Shown: piece by piece, positions 1 through 6,089 of the stretch | Position numbering within the stretch: the first letter of the stretch is position 1 | Layout of the letters: each line of letters begins with the position of its first letter | Program-made: the position numbers and the translations under genes | The notes under the pieces: generated by a model | Databases searched by the model: none | What the model was told of the DNA's origin: nothing | Seen by the model: only the letters and a program-made list of their open reading frames with translations | Origin: Streptococcaceae bacterium | GTDB lineage: Bacteria > Bacillota > Bacilli > Lactobacillales > Streptococcaceae | Direction of reading: 5' to 3' | DNA length: 7,924 nucleotides | NCBI GenBank assembly: GCA_031285105.1 | Contig: JAITWV010000158.1 | Span: 1 to 7,924, forward strand

Positions 1-185
1 TCATCACACATGATATTGAAGAAGCGGTTTTACTAGGTCATAAAATTGTGATTATTGATGGTAAACCGGGGAAAATTAAGGAAGTCATTGAAAATCCTCT
101 AGCTGACTTATCTATTGAAGAAAAGAGAAACTCCCCTGAATTTTTTGCTTGGGTTAATCAATTGCGAAAGGAGTTATATCAATAA
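1..185 (+). CDS. ABC transporter ATP-binding protein, C-terminal 60 residues (partial)
   Basis: The reading frame enters from the left edge (first whole codon at 3) and ends at TAA 183-185. The visible end begins ITHDIEEAVLL: the H-loop (switch) histidine of ABC ATPases followed by the DIEEA helix typical of the SsuB/TauB/nitrate group. After it comes a strand (KIVIIDG) and a GKI turn, then a charged C-terminal tail. Walker A, Walker B and the signature motif lie outside the window. The stop overlaps the ATG of the next gene by one base (TAATG), so the two are almost certainly translationally coupled and form one importer. The protein would power uptake from the cytoplasmic face. The substrate cannot be told: sulfonate, taurine, nitrate, thiamine-precursor and similar systems share this architecture. 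Confidence 0.9.
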   Translation, partial: ITHDIEEAVLLGHKIVIIDGKPGKIKEVIENPLADLSIEEKRNSPEFFAWVNQLRKELYQ

Positions 186-952
186 TGAGTAATATTGGTG
201 GAAAAATTGGAAAAAAACTGATTGGACTAGTGGCTGCTGGTATTGTCATTCATATTATCTGGATTTTGGCTAGTTTATGGATGCAAAGAAATATTCTGCC
301 GATGCCAACTGTTGTTTATCGCTCTTTTCCAAGACTTTTAAACAATAATCTTGGAGCGCATATGATGGTTAGTTTATATCGTGTCTTTGTTAGTATGGGC
401 ATTTCTATTCTTTTAGGTTTTTTTATCGGTTGGTTGATGGGAACTTCTAAAAAACTAGATATGTTGTTTGATCCGATTTTATATTTAACTTACCCAGTGC
501 CAAAAATGGCTTTATTGCCAATTGTAATGCTTTTGTTTGGCTTAGGGGATGCTTCAAAAATTATTATGATTGTAATGATCACGCTACCACAAGTCATTTT
601 AGCGGTCAGAGATGCTATTCGCAATATTCCTGAGCACCTGTATGATATTTATGAGTGTTTACAAGCAAACAAATGGCAAAAATTTCGTTACATCACCTTT
701 CCTGCTTCTTTTTATGCTTTATTAAGTACTAGTCGCATTTCATTAGGAACAGCGATTTCAGTTTTATTTTTTACAGAAACGTATGGAACAACTAGAGGAA
801 TGGGCTTTTTCATTATGGATTCTTGGATGCGCATGGATTATCCTTCGATGTATCTTTCGATTATTATTTTAAGTGTGATGGGGCTGATTTTGTTCTTACT
901 CATTGATTTACTTGGTGTTTATACATTAAGATGGCAAAAAACGGAAGAGTAA
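185..952 (+). CDS. ABC transporter permease, SsuC/TauC-like
   Basis: This 255-residue membrane protein has the usual length of the SsuC/TauC/ThiX permease group (BPD_transp_1 family). An N-terminal hydrophobic helix lies at about 12-33, then further helices at about 65-86, 97-119, 125-143, 183-200 and 221-246. The cytoplasmic coupling (EAA) loop is at about 154-175 and reads DIYECLQANKWQKFRYITFP. It aligns well with the group, but the usual glycine of the motif is Gln160 and the EAA triplet itself is DIY. The start ATG at 185 overlaps the ATPase stop, with AAAGGAG at 167-173 as ribosome site inside the upstream gene. Its last codons lie within the arm of a terminator hairpin. It would form the translocation channel for the upstream ATPase. 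The solute-binding protein is not in view, so the substrate is unknown. Confidence 0.92.
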   Translation: MSNIGGKIGKKLIGLVAAGIVIHIIWILASLWMQRNILPMPTVVYRSFPRLLNNNLGAHMMVSLYRVFVSMGISILLGFFIGWLMGTSKKLDMLFDPILYLTYPVPKMALLPIVMLLFGLGDASKIIMIVMITLPQVILAVRDAIRNIPEHLYDIYECLQANKWQKFRYITFPASFYALLSTSRISLGTAISVLFFTETYGTTRGMGFFIMDSWMRMDYPSMYLSIIILSVMGLILFLLIDLLGVYTLRWQKTEE

Positions 953-968
953 TTTTCTTCCGTTTTTT
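936..968. terminator. Bidirectional Rho-independent terminator between permease gene and pstS
   Basis: Positions 936-948 (AAAAAACGGAAGA) pair perfectly with 956-968 (TCTTCCGTTTTTT), a 13-bp stem with a 7-nt loop. The T run serves the + strand and the A run the - strand, so it can end both the permease transcript and the converging pstS transcript (stop at 977). The left arm holds the last permease codons and the stop codon (950-952) sits in the loop. Confidence 0.88.
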
Positions 969-976
969 GTTATTTA

Positions 977-1882
977 TTAAATATTTTTTACAGCTCCAGT
1001 AGCATCACGTTCCACTTTCATATCAGAAATTGGCAAGTAACCTAATTTTTTCACTAGGCCTTGTTGAATTTGATCTGATAAAATAAATTGGATGAATTCA
1101 TCAGCTGCTTTGTTTTTTGTTGCATCTGCTGCTTTATTTGTATACATATGTTCATAAGACCAAATTTTCCAATCGTTTGTTTGAACATTTGCATCCGTTG
1201 GTTCTACACCGTCAATTGAGATAGCTTGAAGATTGCTCTTTTCTAAGAAGCTAAATGCTAGGTATGAAATTGCTCCTGGTGTTTGTTCAACAATTTTTTG
1301 AGCAGTACCTGATGAGTCTTGTTCACCAGCACCTTTAATAACTGTTGCACCATCTAAACCATATTTTTCAAAGTTAAAGCGAGTTCCTGAACCTTCTGCA
1401 CGGTTAACTACTTGAATTGCTAAATCAGCTCCGCCAACTTCTTTCCAGTTTGTTACTTTTCCAGTAAAGATGTCGATTAATTGTTGTTTTGTTAAGTTTT
1501 TTACACCAGCATCTTTATTCGCAACTGGAGCAAAACCAACAACTGCTACTTTATTACCTACTAAGTTTGCATCATTAATATTTTTTTCTTCGGCAAATAA
1601 ATCTGAATTACCAATTTGAATTGATTTTTGAACCACACCTGATAATCCTTGACCAGAGCCACCACCTGAAACAGAGATTGTGATGTTTGGATTTTGTGTG
1701 TTAAATTCTGCTGCTGCTTGTTCAACTAATGGTTGTAAGGCAGTTGAGCCGGCAGATAACAATGAAACTTGCTCATTTGATGAAGAACCTGAAGAATTGT
1801 TGCCACTTGGTGCACATCCTGCTAATAAAGCTACTGCAGCACCTGTTAAAGTTAATCCTAATAGTACTTTTTTGATATTCAT
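977..1882 (-). CDS. pstS: Phosphate ABC transporter substrate-binding lipoprotein PstS
   Basis: This 301-residue secreted protein captures inorganic phosphate outside the membrane and hands it to a PstCAB importer. Residues 1-22 form a lipoprotein signal peptide (MNIKK, hydrophobic core, lipobox L20-A21-G22-C23), so Cys23 would be lipidated. An Asn/Ser-rich linker follows to about residue 37. PstS-type phosphate-binding segments are visible: AGSTALQP (44-51), GGGSGQGLSGV (73-83), GNSDLF (91-96) and RAEGSGTRF (161-169), giving the Ser/Thr, Asp94 and Arg ligands expected for the family. The ATG is preceded by a strong CGGAGG site on the - strand. No pstC, pstA, pstB or phoU lies downstream; the next gene is an unrelated convergent permease, so this is a solitary copy. 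It has its own promoter and a Pho-box-like region. The function is secure at family level; a second PstS may exist elsewhere in the genome. Confidence 0.94.
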   Translation of the reverse strand: MNIKKVLLGLTLTGAAVALLAGCAPSGNNSSGSSSNEQVSLLSAGSTALQPLVEQAAAEFNTQNPNITISVSGGGSGQGLSGVVQKSIQIGNSDLFAEEKNINDANLVGNKVAVVGFAPVANKDAGVKNLTKQQLIDIFTGKVTNWKEVGGADLAIQVVNRAEGSGTRFNFEKYGLDGATVIKGAGEQDSSGTAQKIVEQTPGAISYLAFSFLEKSNLQAISIDGVEPTDANVQTNDWKIWSYEHMYTNKAADATKNKAADEFIQFILSDQIQQGLVKKLGYLPISDMKVERDATGAVKNI

Positions 1883-1922
1883 TTTGATAACCTCCGTTTA
1901 TTCATTAGCTGATTACAGGGTT

Positions 1923-1952
1923 ATTATATGCCATGTATGTTAATTGTGTCCA
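1923..1952 (-). promoter_or_regulatory. Sigma-A-type promoter of pstS
   Basis: On the - strand TGGACA (1947-1952) and a perfect TATAAT (1923-1928) are separated by 18 bp. Transcription would start near 1916, about 34 bases before the pstS ATG. The GGAGG ribosome site lies within that leader. Confidence 0.75.
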
Positions 1953-1960
1953 ATAATAAT

Positions 1961-1987
1961 GGTAAACCTTTTGTAAATTTGTGTAAA
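1961..1987 (-). promoter_or_regulatory. Putative PhoP (Pho box) direct repeats upstream of pstS
   Basis: On the - strand three direct repeats read TTTACA (1982-1987), TTTACA (1972-1977) and TTTACC (1961-1966), with 4- and 5-bp spacers, so they recur every 10-11 bp. They end 8 bp upstream of the -35 element. A TTAACA at 1938-1943, between -35 and -10, may be a further copy. In Bacillus subtilis PhoP binds TT(A/T/C)A(C/T)A repeats of this spacing, and pstS is the classic target. Binding here is inferred from this match. Confidence 0.6.
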
Positions 1988-2043
1988 GTTCACTAGTTGT
2001 ATTCGTTGATTTTCGCTTTTTTATGAAATAAGAATAACTAAAA

Positions 2044-2072
2044 ACCTCGTTAGCCATTACAACTAACGAGGT
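2044..2072 (-). terminator. Rho-independent terminator of the NADH dehydrogenase gene
   Basis: Positions 2044-2053 (ACCTCGTTAG) pair with 2063-2072 (CTAACGAGGT): a perfect 10-bp stem with a 9-nt loop. It begins 8 bases after the ndh stop codon on the - strand and is followed there by a run of T (TTTTTAG). It separates ndh from pstS, which has its own promoter. Confidence 0.85.
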
Positions 2073-2080
2073 GTTATTAA

Positions 2081-4033
2081 TTATTTTTCACCGTAACGTG
2101 GTTTAGATTTCCCATACCATATTCCACCAAGCCACTTTTGTAGCCAAGGTTGTAAGTATCTATCCACACCAAATGCACGACCTGAACCGTTCATTAAGGC
2201 AATACCTACTGGAATAAACCAAATGTTAACCCAAACGAACATTCCACTTAAGGCAAACATCACTGTTAACACAACTGAAATCGCTGAGAATAACCATGTG
2301 AAGATACCAAAGATTAATGCCAATGCTAACACGATTTCAAATAAAGTCATGAAGCGTTGGAAGAAAATAGCTACGTCAGCATTTGGAATCATGATACGCA
2401 TAATTGGTTCCATCCAACTTGGAACAGAATCAAAGACGGGCATTGGTTGTTCGCCCCATTTGTATGATAAACCAAATTTTGCAACAGTTTCAGCAACCGC
2501 ACCTGTCGCACCAGTAGCTGCATCTGAAGCACCTGTTACAGCACCAGTTGCACCACTAGCTGCATCACTTGCACCAGTTGTTGCTTCATGTAACCAAGCA
2601 AATGGTAAACGAATATCTGTTGTAAACCATGAACCAGCACCAAACCAAGTTGAAGGTTGTAGCCATTTGCCATCTGTACCTAAAACTTTGCCCATTGCTT
2701 CTAATAACCACATTAAACCAAAGAAAATACGCAATGGAACAGCCCATAAGACGTTTCCGCTTCTTGAAAGGTGTCCGTAAGTTAATTCACGGTTGTCTTT
2801 TTGACGGAAGATTTCATGTGATAAATATTGGAACATATAATATGCTGAACGGATTTGGAAAGCGTATAACAAGTAAACAAAATGTTTTGTTGCCATTGCC
2901 ATAAATCCAGACATTTCTGATTTGAATGGTTGAGATAATGAAGCAACACCCCAACGTGCACCGATTGAAACCATTGTTCCTTTGTAAACACCTTTGTATT
3001 CGTGTTTTTCAGTGCCATTGATTTCAGCTAAAATGTTCGCTGCTGCTGTGTGTCCAGTTAATTCAGCCGCTTCAACGATTTGTGGTGTTGGGCGTCCTGT
3101 TTCTGGCTCAGTGTAAGCAGATAAGTCACCTGCTACGTAAAGACCTTTATCTTCAAAACCGACTGCTTGCATGAATTTGTTGGCTACTAAACGGTTACCA
3201 CGTTCAGTTTCTTGCATGCCGTATGCTTTTGCTTGTGTATTTCCTTGAACACCAGTAGTCCAGATTAATGTATGTGTTGGAATATCCGCTGCATCTTTAA
3301 TCTTGATATGATCTGCGCCAACTTCAGTGATTGCAGAGTTCAAGAAGAATTTCACGCCTTTTTTCTGCATGTATTTGAATGCGTTGTTACGACCTTTATC
3401 TGAGAAGATATTTAAGATTTTGTCCATCATTTCAACAACTGCAATTGTGATTTCATCTTCAGGAATACGGTATTTTTTCACCATTAATTCTTTCCATTCG
3501 ATTAATTCACCGGCCATTTCAATACCAGTAAATCCAGAACCAGCAACCGCAAATGTTAACATTGCACGACGTTTTTCTTCGTTAGGCTCTAAAGCAGCTT
3601 TTTCTACGATGATTTCTAAATGACGACGGATACGTAACGCATCTTCCATTGACCATAAAGTAAATCCATGTTCTTTCACACCAGGTACGCCAAAGTCATT
3701 TGGTTCCCCACCTAAAGCTACTACTAAAAAGTCATATTCGTATGTACCATTTGCTGTAGTAACCACTTTTGCTTCTTTATCAACCATTGTTACTTCATCG
3801 GTAACTAGTTGAACATTTTTGCGTTTGCCAACCAGTTTTTGAAGATCATATTGAACGATTTCTTCACTAACACGACCAGCAGCAACCTCGTGAAGTTGAG
3901 TCATTGACGTGTGGTACGGATGACGATCAATTAAAGTGATTTGAGCAGAGTCTTTTAATTTAGAAGACAAGTTACGAGTTGCAGTCAAACCAGCATAACC
4001 AGCACCAACAACAACGATTCTATGTTTAGACAT
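2081..4033 (-). CDS. ndh: Type II NADH dehydrogenase with C-terminal DoxX-like membrane domain
   Basis: This 650-residue flavoprotein would move electrons from NADH to a membrane quinone without pumping protons. Residues 5-36 carry the FAD Rossmann motif (G10-A-G12-YA-G15; Asp36 closes strand 2). Residues 160-175 carry the NADH-binding fold (G165-S-G167-FT-G170). YVAGD at 299-303 is the second FAD contact, and the quinone-site stretch follows around 313-330. Typical NDH-2 enzymes end near residue 400; here about 230 more residues follow. These hold a hydrophobic helix at about 428-450, helices at about 561-582 and 585-612, and a basic tail, resembling DoxX. Between them lies a 14-residue repeat present twice. 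The Listeria enzyme Ndh2, used for flavin-based extracellular electron transfer, also has a C-terminal membrane extension, so a similar role is possible; no other genes of that pathway are in view. AGGAGG lies 6 bp before the ATG. Its promoter and terminator are its own. Confidence 0.9.
   Translation of the reverse strand: MSKHRIVVVGAGYAGLTATRNLSSKLKDSAQITLIDRHPYHTSMTQLHEVAAGRVSEEIVQYDLQKLVGKRKNVQLVTDEVTMVDKEAKVVTTANGTYEYDFLVVALGGEPNDFGVPGVKEHGFTLWSMEDALRIRRHLEIIVEKAALEPNEEKRRAMLTFAVAGSGFTGIEMAGELIEWKELMVKKYRIPEDEITIAVVEMMDKILNIFSDKGRNNAFKYMQKKGVKFFLNSAITEVGADHIKIKDAADIPTHTLIWTTGVQGNTQAKAYGMQETERGNRLVANKFMQAVGFEDKGLYVAGDLSAYTEPETGRPTPQIVEAAELTGHTAAANILAEINGTEKHEYKGVYKGTMVSIGARWGVASLSQPFKSEMSGFMAMATKHFVYLLYAFQIRSAYYMFQYLSHEIFRQKDNRELTYGHLSRSGNVLWAVPLRIFFGLMWLLEAMGKVLGTDGKWLQPSTWFGAGSWFTTDIRLPFAWLHEATTGASDAASGATGAVTGASDAATGATGAVAETVAKFGLSYKWGEQPMPVFDSVPSWMEPIMRIMIPNADVAIFFQRFMTLFEIVLALALIFGIFTWLFSAISVVLTVMFALSGMFVWVNIWFIPVGIALMNGSGRAFGVDRYLQPWLQKWLGGIWYGKSKPRYGEK
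2495..2578 (-). repeat. Two tandem 42-bp repeats in ndh coding a Thr/Gly/Ala linker
   Basis: Residues 486-499 (TGASDAASGATGAV) and 500-513 (TGASDAATGATGAV) differ at one residue. The DNA differs at about 10 of 42 positions, nearly all third-codon changes, so the protein pattern has been kept while the DNA drifted. The segment falls between the first helix of the DoxX-like tail and the next helices, and is probably a flexible, low-complexity loop. Confidence 0.85.
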
Positions 4034-4109
4034 GATGTTCCTCCTATTATTTTTTTCACAAAGATAAACATGCGAAAATATAAGTATATAAATAAATTCA
4101 ACAAGTGGT

Positions 4110-4138
4110 ATTATACGGGCAGTTCAGGGAAAAGTAAA
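4110..4138 (-). promoter_or_regulatory. Probable sigma-A promoter of ndh
   Basis: On the - strand TTTACT (4133-4138) and a perfect TATAAT (4110-4115) lie 17 bp apart. Transcription would start near 4103, leaving a leader of about 70 bases before the ndh ATG. The -35 matches the consensus at only four of six positions. Confidence 0.6.
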
Positions 4139-4289
4139 CAGAATATATGTAGAAAGTTTATTTTTCTAACATTTTTTTGCTAGAAGTAAAGTATTTATAG
4201 TGTTTTTACAAAAATAAGTCTGTGAAAAAAGTTTAAGTTTTTTTTGCGATACCTCTAAATACTCTTATCTTTTTAAATAGATAAAAACA

Positions 4290-4298
4290 TGTTATACT
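4290..4298 (+). promoter_or_regulatory. Extended -10 promoter of prfC
   Basis: TGTTATACT is a TGn extended -10 with TATACT at 4293-4298. No good -35 lies at the expected distance (T-rich sequence there), which the extended -10 could offset. Transcription would start near 4305, about 37 bases before the prfC ATG. A palindrome, TTATCT (4265-4270) and AGATAA (4279-4284), overlaps the -35 zone. Confidence 0.55.
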
Positions 4299-4341
4299 CT
4301 CATAGATTAAATCTAGACTAAATAAGGAGTAAGTTTATATA

Positions 4342-5922
4342 ATGACCAACCCACACTTAAAAGAAGAAGTTGCCAAACGTCGCACTTTTGCGATTATTTC
4401 CCATCCGGATGCTGGTAAAACGACCATTACTGAGCAATTACTATTATTTGGAGGCGCAATTCGTCAAGCTGGTACTGTTAAAGGAAAGAAAACAGGAAAC
4501 TTTGCTAAATCTGACTGGATGGAAATTGAAAAACAACGTGGAATTTCTGTTACTTCATCGGTTATGCAATTTGATTATGACGGTAAACGTGTCAATATCC
4601 TTGATACACCAGGACATGAGGACTTTTCAGAAGATACATATCGCACCTTAATGGCCGTTGATGCTGCTGTAATGGTTGTTGATACAGCAAAAGGGATTGA
4701 AGCACAAACGAAAAAACTATTTAAAGTCGTCAAAGACCGTGGTATTCCTGTTTTTACCTTTATGAACAAACTAGACCGCGATGGACGTGAGCCGCTAGAT
4801 TTATTGGCTGAACTAGAAGAAGTTTTAGGCATTGAGTCTTATCCGATGAACTGGCCGATTGGTATGGGGAAAGGTTTAGAAGGATTATATGATGTCTACC
4901 ATAAACGTGTCGAATTACGTCATCCAGAACAATATGACAATGAACGTTTTATTGCCTTAGATGAAACTGGTAATATCCCAACGGCGCATAAATTATACTC
5001 AAACGATGTCTATTCACAAGCACAAGAAGATATTGAATTATTACTAGAAGCAGGTAATGAATTTTCAACTGAACGCATTGCTGCTGGTGAATTAACACCC
5101 GTATTCTTTGGGTCAGCCTTAACTAATTTTGGTGTACAAACATTCTTGGAAACTTTCTTACAATTTGCACCTGAACCTCAAGGAACCAAAACGATTGATG
5201 GGGAGATGGTTTCTCCATATACCGAAGAATTTTCAGGTTTTGTCTTTAAAATTCAAGCGAATATGAACCCTGCTCACCGTGATCGCATTGCTTTTGTCCG
5301 TATTGCTTCAGGAACGTTTGAGCGTGGTATGGCGGTGAATTTATCAAGAACCAATAAAGCTGTTAAATTATCAAATGTTACCCAGTTTATGGCAGATTCT
5401 CGTGAAAATGTCGAAACAGCCGTTGCCGGAGATATTATTGGTGTTTATGATACAGGTACTTATCAAGTTGGTGATACCTTACGCCAAGGGAAATTAAAAG
5501 TTGAGTATGAAGAATTACCAACCTTTACACCAGAATTGTTCATGAAGGTTTCTGCTAAAAACGTGATGAAGCAAAAGTCATTTCATAAAGGGATTCAGCA
5601 GTTGGTTCAAGAAGGGGCGATTCAATTATACACAACTGTTCAGACCAACGATTATGTTATTGGAGCAGTTGGGCAATTGCAATTTGAAGTGTTCCAATAC
5701 CGTATGCTTAATGAGTACAATGCCGAAGTTGTGATGTCTCCAATGGGGAACAAAACCGCTCGTTGGATTGACCCTGAAGACTTTGATGAGCGTATGAGTT
5801 CTTCAAGAAATATCTTAGCACGCGACCGTTTTGGCAATCCATTGTTCTTATTTGAAAATGAATTTGCGATGCGTTGGTTTAGTGATAAATATCCGAATGT
5901 TGAATTGAAATCTTTACTATAG
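4342..5922 (+). CDS. prfC: Peptide chain release factor 3 (RF3)
   Basis: RF3 is the translational GTPase that speeds removal of RF1 or RF2 from the ribosome after peptide release. At 526 residues it is full length for the family. All GTPase motifs are present: G1 SHPDAGKTT (20-28), G2 RGISVT (66-71), G3 DTPGH (88-92), G4 NKLD (142-145) and G5 GSAL (257-260). Domain II follows from about 300 (FVFKIQANMNPAHRDRIAFVRIASG), and the RF3-specific C-terminal domain runs to the end, including GAVGQLQFEVFQYR. The ordinary EF-G domain IV is absent, as expected for RF3. The ATG follows TAAGGAG (4323-4329) with a rather long 12-base spacer and no alternative start between. It has its own promoter and terminator, so it is a single-gene unit, divergent from ndh and convergent with the glucosidase gene. 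Confidence 0.97.
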   Translation: MTNPHLKEEVAKRRTFAIISHPDAGKTTITEQLLLFGGAIRQAGTVKGKKTGNFAKSDWMEIEKQRGISVTSSVMQFDYDGKRVNILDTPGHEDFSEDTYRTLMAVDAAVMVVDTAKGIEAQTKKLFKVVKDRGIPVFTFMNKLDRDGREPLDLLAELEEVLGIESYPMNWPIGMGKGLEGLYDVYHKRVELRHPEQYDNERFIALDETGNIPTAHKLYSNDVYSQAQEDIELLLEAGNEFSTERIAAGELTPVFFGSALTNFGVQTFLETFLQFAPEPQGTKTIDGEMVSPYTEEFSGFVFKIQANMNPAHRDRIAFVRIASGTFERGMAVNLSRTNKAVKLSNVTQFMADSRENVETAVAGDIIGVYDTGTYQVGDTLRQGKLKVEYEELPTFTPELFMKVSAKNVMKQKSFHKGIQQLVQEGAIQLYTTVQTNDYVIGAVGQLQFEVFQYRMLNEYNAEVVMSPMGNKTARWIDPEDFDERMSSSRNILARDRFGNPLFLFENEFAMRWFSDKYPNVELKSLL

Positions 5923-5924
5923 AA

Positions 5925-5958
5925 AAAAAGGAGAGTCGATTGATTGACTCTCCTTTTT
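5925..5958. terminator. Bidirectional terminator after prfC
   Basis: Positions 5925-5937 (AAAAAGGAGAGTC) pair perfectly with 5946-5958 (GACTCTCCTTTTT), a 13-bp stem with an 8-nt loop, starting 2 bases after the prfC stop. The T run ends + strand transcripts. On the - strand the arm is followed by TTTTTTTCTATAG, so it can also end the converging glucosidase transcript, which would then include the repeat array in its 3' UTR. Confidence 0.88.
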
Positions 5959-5963
5959 GTTGC

Positions 5964-6089
5964 TGAGTGCACTCAACTACCTAAACTGAGTGCACTCACC
6001 ACACCTCATTGAGTACACTCATCCACCCCTCCTGAGTACACTCAACAACACAACTTGAGTGTACTCAAAAAATATTACGAGTGCACTCA
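5964..6089. repeat. Six-copy array of 12-bp dyads at 23-bp spacing
   Basis: The copies are: 5964-5975 and 5987-5998 TGAGTGCACTCA (perfect palindromes); 6010-6021 and 6033-6044 TGAGTACACTCA; 6056-6067 TGAGTGTACTCA; and 6078-6089 CGAGTGCACTCA. Starts are 23, 23, 23, 23 and 22 bp apart. Spacers of 11, 11, 11, 11 and 10 bp share no sequence, yet contain no G on the + strand. The array lies between the prfC terminator and the 3' end of the glucosidase gene, so it is not upstream of any gene in view. It is too short in repeat and spacer for a CRISPR array, and the 23-bp step rules out a coding repeat. A site cluster for a dimeric DNA-binding protein, or an RNA structure in the glucosidase 3' UTR, are the main options. 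I do not recognise it as a named element. Confidence 0.95.

Larger units (their letters stand above)
4034..4341. other. Divergent intergenic region between ndh and prfC (308 bp)
   Basis: This very AT-rich stretch carries the ndh promoter and leader at its left end and the prfC promoter and leader at its right end. The ndh leader would be about 70 bases, with AGGAGG at 4040-4045. The middle (about 4140-4260) has no convincing ORF or strong hairpin. A perfect 10-bp inverted repeat, TTTTTTCACA at 4051-4060 and TGTGAAAAAA at 4221-4230, brackets it; see findings. Confidence 0.7.

Noticed and set aside
2223..2780. Open frame of 185 codons on the + strand inside ndh
   Set aside because: It is antisense to the conserved dehydrogenase, has no convincing ribosome site, and its Pro/Ala/Val-rich stretch is just the complement of the Gly/Ala/Thr repeat.
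4191..4262. Imperfect inverted repeat GTATTTATAG / CTCTAAATAC upstream of prfC
   Set aside because: One mismatch, a 52-base gap and only A/T-rich arms; such pairs are expected by chance here.
5964..6089. CRISPR array
   Set aside because: Repeats of 12 bp and spacers of 10-11 bp are far below CRISPR sizes, the repeat is a full palindrome, and no cas genes are near.
5964..6089. Classical terminator or attenuator for prfC or the glucosidase gene
   Set aside because: A single dyad has no loop, paired copies are not followed by T runs on either strand in the usual place, and a clear bidirectional terminator already lies at 5925-5958.
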